This document shows positions 7,965-13,421 of a stretch of DNA of 19,044 bases, one piece after another. Within the stretch, counting starts at the first letter, position 1, and each line of letters begins with the position of its first letter. The DNA comes from Victivallales bacterium (GTDB lineage: Bacteria; Verrucomicrobiota; Lentisphaeria; Victivallales; SZUA-371). Position numbers and translations under genes: made by a program. Location: positions 1 to 19,044 of the forward strand of contig JAQUZV010000006.1 of assembly GCA_028691155.1 (NCBI GenBank), given 5' to 3'. The notes beneath the pieces were generated by a model, which did not search any database, had not been told where the DNA came from, and saw only the letters and a program-made list of their open reading frames with translations.

Positions 7965-8594
7965 ATGTTGCAAAGCGCGGAAGTTCTGGTGTTGAAAAAA
8001 ATTCCGTTTCGGGAATCGAGTCTGGTGGTCAGCGGCATCAGTCCGGATGACGGTCGGATTGATTTTGTCATGAAAGGCGCTCAGACGGTCGGCGCCAAAA
8101 AATTTCCGGTTATCGATATTTTCCGCCAGGTCCGGATCGATTTTCATCCGGTATCGGACGGCATGCCGTCGGTCTATTCCGCGGAGAGCATAACGGCATT
8201 TGACGCCATCGGTTCCCATGCCGGCAACTATATGCTGGCTTGTGAACTGGGAAAATTTGCCTTGGATAATTCTTCGCCGCAATTGCCGTGTCCGGAGTTG
8301 TGCGGAGCCATGGTTTTTGTCCTCGGTGCCCTGGGCGGTTCCGGTGACGCGATCCCGACGGCCGGTCAGTGCCGCTTGCTGGTGCGGCTGGCCTATTTGA
8401 ATGAAAACGGGTTATTGCCGGAAGCACTTAACGCCGATGCCGGCAAAAATGAAATGCAGCAGCGGTTGATGGCGGTTTTACTGGAGGCGGCTCAGGGCGA
8501 TATGCCATTGCCGCCCCTGACGGAAGATTATTGGCAACAACTGGAAGAATGGTCGGGGCAACTGTGCCGTTTTCACGGCCTGAAAATGCCATAA
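7965..8594 (+). CDS. recO: DNA repair protein RecO
   Basis: 209 residues. RecO works with RecR (and RecF) to load RecA on SSB-coated single-stranded DNA in gap repair. The N-terminal OB-fold signature is clear: SAEVLVLKKIPFRESSLVV, then SPDDGRIDFVMKGA, matching the family's 'ALVLxxxxxxExSxlVxxxTxexGxxxxxaKGar'. The helical C-terminal part is shorter and more diverged, and I do not see the four-cysteine zinc knuckle that many RecO proteins carry. The start ATG at 7965 has AGGA eight bases upstream. The upstream ATG at 7950 and TTG at 7905 lack a ribosome-binding site. The gene has no close co-directional neighbour; the amidase gene converges on it from the other strand. Confidence 0.85.
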   Translation: MLQSAEVLVLKKIPFRESSLVVSGISPDDGRIDFVMKGAQTVGAKKFPVIDIFRQVRIDFHPVSDGMPSVYSAESITAFDAIGSHAGNYMLACELGKFALDNSSPQLPCPELCGAMVFVLGALGGSGDAIPTAGQCRLLVRLAYLNENGLLPEALNADAGKNEMQQRLMAVLLEAAQGDMPLPPLTEDYWQQLEEWSGQLCRFHGLKMP

Positions 8595-8658
8595 AACAAT
8601 CCCGCCGGCATCGCGCCTCTTTCTCCTCATGATACCCGGCGTTCACGGCGGTGATTAT

Positions 8659-8753
8659 TTTATCCGTCAATGCGCTCCCGACGATGCGGTATGTTATCGC
8701 ATGTTGCGACAAAAACATCACCACCGCAACCGATTGCACAAATGACGGATAAA
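8659..8753. repeat. 11-bp inverted repeat bounding a ~95-bp intergenic block
   Basis: TTTATCCGTCA at 8659-8669 is the exact reverse complement of TGACGGATAAA at 8743-8753. The 177-base gap between the convergent recO and amidase genes contains both arms, and a small internal stem (ATGCG...CGCAT) lies between them. It could be a REP-like or MITE-like element or a structured 3' region, but no second copy is in the window. Apart from this I see nothing in the gap. Confidence 0.4.
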
Positions 8754-8771
8754 CAACGGCATCAATAACGG

Positions 8772-9770
8772 TTATTTCTTCTTGCCGGCCATATAGTCCC
8801 GGAACTCGTTACTGCCGTTTGTCGTGCGGACAATGTCCTCGCGATCCCAATCAGGCGCGCTGGATTTCCAGACATAGAGAAACCGGACATTGATGCCGGC
8901 ATCCCGGAAATCTTTCAGGATCGGTCGGCAGTCCAGATCCTTGACCCAGTCGGAAACATCGATTTCCTTGATCCCGTGCCGCTTGAGATCGGCAATGTAA
9001 TCCCGCTGCATGTCGAAGCTTTTACCGGAAAAACTCTGGAAATACGGACCGGTCTTACCGTCGGCATGTTTGCGGGTGCCGATGCAGACGGCTTCGCGCA
9101 ACGGGGCCGCCGGTTCCAGACTGGCCATTTGCGGGTTTTTCATTTGGGCGGCAACGCGGGCTTTGAACTCTTGCCAGCGTTTTTCTTCCAGAATGCGGTG
9201 CGGACAATATTTGCCGTTCCAGTCCTGATGTTTTTTCAGGGCATCGATGCCCAGGCGGTGTTCCTTCAGCAGCCAGGCGGCCAGAACGGCGGCATTGGCT
9301 TCGGCGGAACGATAGAGATGTTCGTCACGGCCATAGCATTGGCTGCGGCAGATTTCAATGCCGATGCTGTGCATGTTGCCGTTGCCATTGCCGTCTCCGG
9401 CATGCCAGCCGTGCTGGCCGAGCGGCAGAATCTGAACCGCTTCCGCTTCGTCGACAGCAAAATGAAAGGAGACGGAGGCGTTGTCACGACGGTTGTTGAC
9501 CCGTTCGCGTTCCTGTTTGGCGGAAAACGGTTCCGCCGTATTATGAATGGTAACGGATTTTACTTCGGTCATCGGTCCCGGCAGTTTGTATCTCCGGTTG
9601 TATTGGTTGTCTTCGACCAGCCGGAGCCGGATCGGCAAACCGTTGATCACAATTTCATCCTGTGCGGCGGCAGTTGTTGTTGCCGGCGCGGGAACCGCGG
9701 CGCCCGCGGTATAGCCGCCGGCCAGAGTCAATGCTCCCAGAAGATACACCAGACCAGAGCGAAAATACAT
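8772..9770 (-). CDS. Exported N-acetylmuramoyl-L-alanine amidase (Amidase_2, zinc)
   Basis: 332 residues. A Sec signal peptide covers about residues 1-25 (ending YTAGAA). The Amidase_2/PGRP domain is at about 45-200: SVTIHNTA with zinc ligand His76, SFHFAVDE, HGWHAGDG, SIGIEIC with Glu139, and KKHQDWNGKYCPHRI with ligands His181 and Cys189. The enzyme cuts the amide bond between N-acetylmuramic acid and L-Ala of peptidoglycan. The motif set resembles Bacillus XlyA/CwlA and phage endolysins, but the signal peptide and lone position suggest a cell-wall remodelling or recycling enzyme. Residues about 225-332 form an additional C-terminal region (GTRKHADGKTGPYFQSFSG, DVSDWVKDLDCRPILKDF) that I cannot assign. 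The start has AAGGAAG (9776-9782) upstream. It follows the flavodiiron gene with a strong hairpin between them. Confidence 0.9.
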   Translation of the reverse strand: MYFRSGLVYLLGALTLAGGYTAGAAVPAPATTTAAAQDEIVINGLPIRLRLVEDNQYNRRYKLPGPMTEVKSVTIHNTAEPFSAKQERERVNNRRDNASVSFHFAVDEAEAVQILPLGQHGWHAGDGNGNGNMHSIGIEICRSQCYGRDEHLYRSAEANAAVLAAWLLKEHRLGIDALKKHQDWNGKYCPHRILEEKRWQEFKARVAAQMKNPQMASLEPAAPLREAVCIGTRKHADGKTGPYFQSFSGKSFDMQRDYIADLKRHGIKEIDVSDWVKDLDCRPILKDFRDAGINVRFLYVWKSSAPDWDREDIVRTTNGSNEFRDYMAGKKK

Positions 9771-9802
9771 TTTTTCTTCCTTTATCGTTGTAATTTATTA
9801 CC

Positions 9803-9842
9803 ATGACCGACGGCGGCGCCGATTCGCGCCGCCGTCGGTCAT
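9803..9842 (-). terminator. 16-bp perfect stem-loop after the oxidative-stress operon
   Basis: The arms 9803-9818 and 9827-9842 are perfectly complementary (ATGACCGACGGCGGCG and its reverse complement) with an eight-base loop. The stem begins five bases after the flavodiiron stop codon (minus-strand reading) and ends 32 bases before the amidase start. The stem is far stronger than chance, but what follows it on the minus strand (GGTAATAAATTACAAC) is AT-rich without a T-run. It may therefore be a 3' end-stabilising or Rho-linked hairpin rather than a classical intrinsic terminator. Confidence 0.6.
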
Positions 9843-9847
9843 CATGA

Positions 9848-11068
9848 TTATTTTTTCAACCGCCGGAGCAGTTCCTCCCCGACTTTTCGACCCTGTTCAT
9901 AACACCGTTGCAGATCGTCGGTTTTGGGCACGTATTTCTGCTTGATGCTGTCGGCGACAATTTCGACATTCATGTCGCGCAGATACGTTTCTACCTGAGC
10001 CACCCCCTCGCCGCTCCAACCGAAAGAACCGAATGCGGCCCCGATTCGGTTTTGAGGCCGCAGCCCTTTGAGATAGGTCAACACATCGGCCATGCTCGGG
10101 AATAATTGATTGTTGAGCGTCGGACTGCCGGCAATGATGGCGCCGCTGTCGAGCAGTTCGGTGGCCACCTGACTGCGGTCGCGGGCCCCGATCCGGATCA
10201 AGTGCGGTTCCGCCCCGGCATCGCGCAGACCGTCGGCAATGGCGAATGCCATCTTTTCCGTCGCGTGCCACATGGTGTCATAAACCACGACCGCTTTACG
10301 GGAGAGCGGCAGGTCCACCCAGTTCCGGTACCAGCCGATAATCATGGCGATATCTTCGCTGCGGCGGAAAATCGGCCCGTGGTCCGGAGCCAGATATTTT
10401 ATATCCAGTTTGAATTCCGGCAATTTTTCCAGCAACTGCTTGATCTTGCCGGAGTAAAGCATCAGAATGTTGGCGTAATATTTTTCCGCTTCCCAATGGA
10501 GGATATCGTGTTCATATTCATCGGCAAAGAGTGCCGATCCCGCCAGGTGCATGCCGAACGCATCCTGGGAAAAGAGCATTTTATCTCCGACAAGATAACT
10601 GAACATGCTGTCCGGCCAGTGCACCATTTTGGTTTCGATGAAGCGGATGGTTTCACGGCCGAGACTGATTTCATCGCCGGTTTTTACCGCCTCGATATCC
10701 TGGTCGAACTCGTAGTGTTGCAGCAGGGCCTTCTTTCCGGCGGTCGAGGCGAAAATTTTTTCCGGCTTGACCAATGCGGCCACTTCGGCCAGGCAACCGG
10801 AGTGATCCGGTTCGGCATGATTGGAAACAATATAAGAGATTTTTTCCGGATCGACAATGGCGCTGATCCGGCTGAGCAGGTGATTTTTAAACGGTGCTTT
10901 GACCGTATCGATAAGCGTAATCTTTTCGTCCAGAATCAGAAAGGCATTGTAAGTCGAACCGCGGACGGTCCGGTAACCGTGAAATTCATTGACATTCCAA
11001 TCGACGGCACCGACCCAATAGACGTTGTCGGTGATCCGCACCGGTTGGAGATAATGGGGATTATTCAT
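9848..11068 (-). CDS. fprA: A-type flavodiiron protein (O2/NO reductase)
   Basis: 406 residues, the normal length of a two-domain flavodiiron protein. The N-terminal metallo-beta-lactamase-like domain has all di-iron ligands: His84, Glu86, Asp88 and His89 in SNHAEPDHSG, His150 in KMVHWPDSM, Asp169 in LFSQDAFG and His230 in LAPDHGP. The flavodoxin domain begins near residue 258 with VVVYDTMWHATEKMA and continues to SPTLNNQLFPS and GSFGWSG, which bind FMN. No rubredoxin or other extra domain follows, so it is class A and needs an outside donor. It reduces O2 to water, or NO to N2O, in the cytoplasm of anaerobes. It is the last gene of the perR operon, 78 bases after ferritin, with AAGGA three bases before the start and an intervening hairpin that may lower read-through. 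Confidence 0.95.
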   Translation of the reverse strand: MNNPHYLQPVRITDNVYWVGAVDWNVNEFHGYRTVRGSTYNAFLILDEKITLIDTVKAPFKNHLLSRISAIVDPEKISYIVSNHAEPDHSGCLAEVAALVKPEKIFASTAGKKALLQHYEFDQDIEAVKTGDEISLGRETIRFIETKMVHWPDSMFSYLVGDKMLFSQDAFGMHLAGSALFADEYEHDILHWEAEKYYANILMLYSGKIKQLLEKLPEFKLDIKYLAPDHGPIFRRSEDIAMIIGWYRNWVDLPLSRKAVVVYDTMWHATEKMAFAIADGLRDAGAEPHLIRIGARDRSQVATELLDSGAIIAGSPTLNNQLFPSMADVLTYLKGLRPQNRIGAAFGSFGWSGEGVAQVETYLRDMNVEIVADSIKQKYVPKTDDLQRCYEQGRKVGEELLRRLKK

Positions 11069-11103
11069 TTTTCCTTAATACTTTCAATAAAAATTATGAT
11101 AAA

Positions 11104-11139
11104 TTGCGGTTCGGCACGTTATCCCGCCGGACCGCAATC
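11104..11139 (-). terminator. Interrupted hairpin between ferritin and flavodiiron genes
   Basis: ATTGCGGT (11104-11111) pairs with ACCGCAAT (11132-11139), and after one mismatch CGGC (11113-11116) pairs with GCCG (11127-11130), leaving a 10-base loop. On the minus strand the stem is followed by TTTATCATAATTTTTATT, a broken T-run. It sits wholly in the ftn-fprA spacer and may act as a partial terminator or attenuator. Confidence 0.5.
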
Positions 11140-11146
11140 GTCCGCA

Positions 11147-11686
11147 TCAAGCCGTCGTCAGCGGCTGGTCGTTCAGATAAGCGGAAGCTTGAGCGCCGAG
11201 CTGACGGACGTTAAGTTCCCGATCCAGCATGAAGACGGAATCCTGCGACGCGCCCATCATCCGCAGTTGATCGACAATGCTTTTGACACTGGATTCTTCT
11301 TCGATCTGTTCGTTGATGAACCATTGCAGCAACGTCGCGGCCACGTGGTCGCGTTCGGTGAGCGCCAGGTCCATCAGGTCGCTGATGCGCGAGGTGACGG
11401 TTTGTTCATGTTCGAACGCCTGCCGGAAGGCCTCCTGTGGGGTTTTCCATTCCCCGGCCGGTGCCTTGACGGCCGTCAAAACGACCTTCCCGCCGCGGTC
11501 GAACACGAAATGGAACAATTTCATGGCGTGAAACAATTCTTCCCGGGCCTGGATTTCCATCCAATGGGCGAAACCATTGAAATTCTGATCCTTGAACCAG
11601 GCCGACATGGCCAGATAGACATACGAGGAATAAAACTCGAAATTAATCTGGTCGTTGATCGCTTCCTCCAACTTGCTGCTGATCAT
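11147..11686 (-). CDS. ftnA: Non-haem bacterial ferritin
   Basis: 179 residues, the usual length for a bacterial ferritin. The four-helix bundle carries a complete ferroxidase centre with the same numbering as E. coli FtnA: Glu17, Glu50, His53, Glu94, Gln127, and Glu130 of the third iron site. The 24-mer shell oxidises Fe(II) and stores iron as ferric mineral, which removes free iron during oxidative stress. No haem-binding Met at the bacterioferritin position is apparent. The start codon is one base after the superoxide reductase stop (11688-11690), and its ribosome-binding site GGAGAGGA (11691-11698) lies inside the last codons of that gene, so translation is likely coupled. The C-terminal end (about 155-179) follows the typical E-helix. 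Confidence 0.95.
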   Translation of the reverse strand: MISSKLEEAINDQINFEFYSSYVYLAMSAWFKDQNFNGFAHWMEIQAREELFHAMKLFHFVFDRGGKVVLTAVKAPAGEWKTPQEAFRQAFEHEQTVTSRISDLMDLALTERDHVAATLLQWFINEQIEEESSVKSIVDQLRMMGASQDSVFMLDRELNVRQLGAQASAYLNDQPLTTA

Positions 11687-11687
11687 T

Positions 11688-12071
11688 TTATCCTCTCCAG
11701 AGTCCGTGCTTGTTGCAATAAGAACGGACGATCAGGTTTTCCTGCAGCGGGACGTAAAACTCGGCTTCCGGCGCATCGCCCGGCCGGAGATACTTGCGAT
11801 TGACGTATGAACCGTTGATAACTTCGATCCATTCGATGTAGTGTTCTTCGGTCATCGGGTGCGGCGTACAGCCGACCACCACCTTGGTGCCGTTACCGTT
11901 GCCGCTGAGCAGCGGAACGTGCTTTTCCTTGGTTTTATCGGCGGTTTGTTCCTGCATCAGCTGCATCGGTTCTCCGCAGCAGACCGGAGCCGCGCATTCG
12001 GCGGCTTCATTGGTTACTTCGACGGTAAATGCGGATTTGCTGCATTTGTAAACTTTAGTTCTTGCCGGCAT
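11688..12071 (-). CDS. dfx: Superoxide reductase (desulfoferrodoxin), altered Dx iron site
   Basis: 127 residues. The enzyme reduces superoxide to peroxide without making O2. The catalytic iron ligands are all present: His51 in EKHVP (with the conserved Glu49-Lys50), His71 and His77 in CTPHPMTEEHYIEW, and Cys119 and His122 in YCNKHGLW. The N-terminal desulforedoxin part should carry a CxxC...CC rubredoxin-type iron site. Here Cys10, Cys31 and Cys32 are kept, but the second Cys of the first pair is Ser13 (codon TCC), and there is an extra Cys26. The start at 12071 has AAGGGGG (12079-12085) seven bases upstream; the frame continues to 12137 without support. It lies 62 bases after rubrerythrin; a weak promoter-like pair (TTGATT 12132-12137, TAGTAT 12107-12112, 19-base spacer) is possible. 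The product's peroxide is the substrate of the upstream rubrerythrin. Confidence 0.93.
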   Translation of the reverse strand: MPARTKVYKCSKSAFTVEVTNEAAECAAPVCCGEPMQLMQEQTADKTKEKHVPLLSGNGNGTKVVVGCTPHPMTEEHYIEWIEVINGSYVNRKYLRPGDAPEAEFYVPLQENLIVRSYCNKHGLWRG

Positions 12072-12133
12072 AATAAAACCCCCTTGATTTTTTGGGTTGC
12101 ATAAATATACTATGTGACTCCGCAGCGGAAAAA

Positions 12134-12709
12134 TCAATAACTTTCATTCAGAACAATAAAATGTTCCTGGCCGTGAAGACAGGCGGGGCACTTCTTGGGC
12201 GGTTCCGTTCCTTCGTGAACATAGCCGCATTTGGCACAGGTCCAGACCACTTTTTTTGCTTTCTTGAGCAGTGTTCCGTCCTGCAGGTTCTGCAGCAGCG
12301 CGCGGTAACGCTGTTCGTGGTGGTGTTCCGCTACGACGATCCGGCGATATGCCGCCGCAACATCCTTGAACCCTTCTTCCTCGGCAATCCGGGCAAATTC
12401 CGGATACAGTTCGCTCCATTCTTCGTGTTCCCCGCCGGCGGCCGCCGCCAAATTGTCCGCCGTGGTGCCGATGGTGCCCGCCGGGAAGGCGGCGGTGATT
12501 TCCACCATGCCGCCGGTCAGAAACCGGAAAAAGCGTTTGGCATGAATGCGTTCCTGATCCGCGGTTTCCCGGAAGATGGCGGCGATCTGAAAATAACCTT
12601 CTTTTTCCGCCGCCGCGGCAAAATAGGTGTAACGGTTACGCGCCTGTGATTCTCCGGCAAACGATTGCAACAGATTTTTTTCCGTTTTACTGCCTTTCAA
12701 TTCCGTCAT
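12134..12709 (-). CDS. rbr: Rubrerythrin
   Basis: 191 residues, a classical rubrerythrin that reduces H2O2 in the cytoplasm of anaerobes. The di-iron domain has Glu20, Glu53 with His56, Glu94, Glu97 and Glu128 with His131 (ExxH). The C-terminal rubredoxin domain has CAKC (158-161) and CPAC (174-177), giving the Fe(SCys)4 centre that passes electrons to the di-iron site. The start at 12709 is set by AGGAG (12717-12721) seven bases upstream. A longer frame to 12850 lies inside the perR gene and has no such site. The start lies inside the 3' end of perR (23-base overlap), which suggests translational coupling and dependence on the perR promoter. It is followed by superoxide reductase. Confidence 0.96.
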   Translation of the reverse strand: MTELKGSKTEKNLLQSFAGESQARNRYTYFAAAAEKEGYFQIAAIFRETADQERIHAKRFFRFLTGGMVEITAAFPAGTIGTTADNLAAAAGGEHEEWSELYPEFARIAEEEGFKDVAAAYRRIVVAEHHHEQRYRALLQNLQDGTLLKKAKKVVWTCAKCGYVHEGTEPPKKCPACLHGQEHFIVLNESY

Positions 12710-13157
12710 TTTTATTCTCCTGATGGGATTTGGGGTTATTGATATTTTCGGGATTTTCCCGAGATGATGATTGTTGTTTTCGGCAAGCGGGGCAGACCCC
12801 GCACAGTTCCAGGGTGTAGCTCCTGCATCCGGTTTTACGGAGCAATTCATTCAGAACCCGTTCGACCTCCGCCATTTCTTCTCCCTTTAGGTCGGAAACC
12901 CGGCCGCAACACGGGCAACGCCGGTGGTAATGCAACGCGGTATTGCCGTCAAAACGTTTTTGTGTCCCGGTCAACTGCAGCTTCAAGATCTGACTGGTGG
13001 CCGACAACAGTTCCAGATTGCGATATACGGTCCCCAGGCTGATTTGCGGCAGACGTTGCCGCACCAGGTCGTATAGTTCATCCGCCGTCGGGTGGGTATC
13101 CAGTTTCCGCAATTCTTCCAGAATTACCCGCCGCTGCTGCGTGTTGCTCATCTTCAT
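12687..13157 (-). CDS. perR: Fur-family peroxide-sensing repressor, PerR type
   Basis: 156 residues. The winged-helix DNA-binding domain holds HPTADELYDLVRQ and ISLGTVYRNLELL. The regulatory metal residues match B. subtilis PerR in order: His22 (its His37), Asp70 (Asp85) in RFDGN, His76 and His78 (His91, His93) in HYH, and Asp89 (Asp104). An Asp at the last position, where Fur has Glu, is the feature tied to peroxide sensing. The structural zinc site has Cys81-x-x-Cys84 and Cys122-x-x-Cys125 (Cys119 is additional). The start ATG at 13157 has GGAA eight bases upstream and is preferred over ATG 13151; the frame beyond it is the promoter region. A polar Ser/Asn/Lys-rich tail (about 129-156) runs into the rbr start. 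Placed first in an oxidative-stress operon, it most likely regulates that operon and itself. Confidence 0.9.
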   Translation of the reverse strand: MKMSNTQQRRVILEELRKLDTHPTADELYDLVRQRLPQISLGTVYRNLELLSATSQILKLQLTGTQKRFDGNTALHYHRRCPCCGRVSDLKGEEMAEVERVLNELLRKTGCRSYTLELCGVCPACRKQQSSSRENPENINNPKSHQENKNDGIERQ

Positions 13158-13174
13158 AAGGCTTATTCCAAAAT

Positions 13175-13199
13175 TGATAATGATTATTAATTCTAATAA
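13175..13199 (-). promoter_or_regulatory. Fur/PerR-type operators upstream of perR
   Basis: Two overlapping dyads lie just before the perR start. TGATAATGATTATTA (13175-13189) fits the 7-1-7 Fur/PerR consensus TGATAATnATTATCA with one mismatch. TTATTAATTCTAATAA (13184-13199) has perfect six-base arms (TTATTA and TAATAA) around four bases and touches the -10 box. A bound repressor here would cover the -10 and the probable transcription start, which predicts peroxide-relieved autorepression of the whole operon. Confidence 0.75.
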
Positions 13200-13223
13200 T
13201 AATTGAAAAAACAAATAAGTCAA
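13196..13223 (-). promoter_or_regulatory. Sigma-70-type promoter of the perR-rbr-dfx-ftnA-fprA operon
   Basis: On the minus strand TTGACT (-35, 13218-13223) and TATTAT (-10, 13196-13201) are 16 bases apart, close to the vegetative consensus. Transcription would start near 13188-13190, about 30 bases before the perR ATG at 13157. The -10 abuts the Fur/PerR-type dyads. Confidence 0.7.
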
Positions 13224-13340
13224 CGTTCGGTAAAGAAAAAAACAGCGGAAAAATCATTCTGAAGAGGATTGACGGGGAACTTTTGCGACACGAAACAGTC
13301 TATATGTAAAAAATATGGGGCTGATTTCCGGGAAATGAGT

Positions 13341-13368
13341 TTGTTTTTGGATGAATTCATGATAAAAT
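13341..13368 (+). promoter_or_regulatory. Candidate promoter of the SPFH-ATPase operon
   Basis: TTGTTT (13341-13346) and TAAAAT (13363-13368) are 16 bases apart, 53 bases before the first SPFH start. It lies in the 264-base divergent region 13158-13421. The -35 match is moderate and I see no clear operator beside it, so the call is tentative. The rest of the gap shows only AT-rich sequence and a small CCCTAAAGGG dyad at 13395-13404. Confidence 0.35.
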
Positions 13369-13421
13369 AATGTCCGAGTGTTTGAACGCCATAACCCTAA
13401 AGGGATGAAAGACGCGCGATT

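Noticed and set aside
7878..8282. N-terminal extension of the TatD-family frame to 8282
   Set aside because: It is the complement of recO. The D-x-H-x-H motif at 7877 fixes the true N-terminus.
8428..8739. Minus-strand frame of 103 codons at the end of recO
   Set aside because: Overlaps recO and continues into the intergenic block; no ribosome-binding site, no domain.
10106..11803. Plus-strand frame (565 codons) opposite ferritin and flavodiiron genes
   Set aside because: It is codon-aligned with the fprA and ftnA genes and arises from the same codon avoidance. The minus-strand genes have complete metal-ligand sets.
12072..12137. Upstream extension of superoxide reductase to 12137
   Set aside because: The extra 22 residues overlap the rubrerythrin stop and are unlike the family N-terminus; AAGGGGG before ATG 12071 marks the start.
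12710..12850. Upstream extension of rubrerythrin
   Set aside because: It lies inside the perR coding region; AGGAG before ATG 12709 sets the start.
13395..13404. CCCTAAAGGG dyad before the first SPFH gene as a terminator or operator
   Set aside because: Only four-base arms with a two-base centre; not distinguishable from chance.
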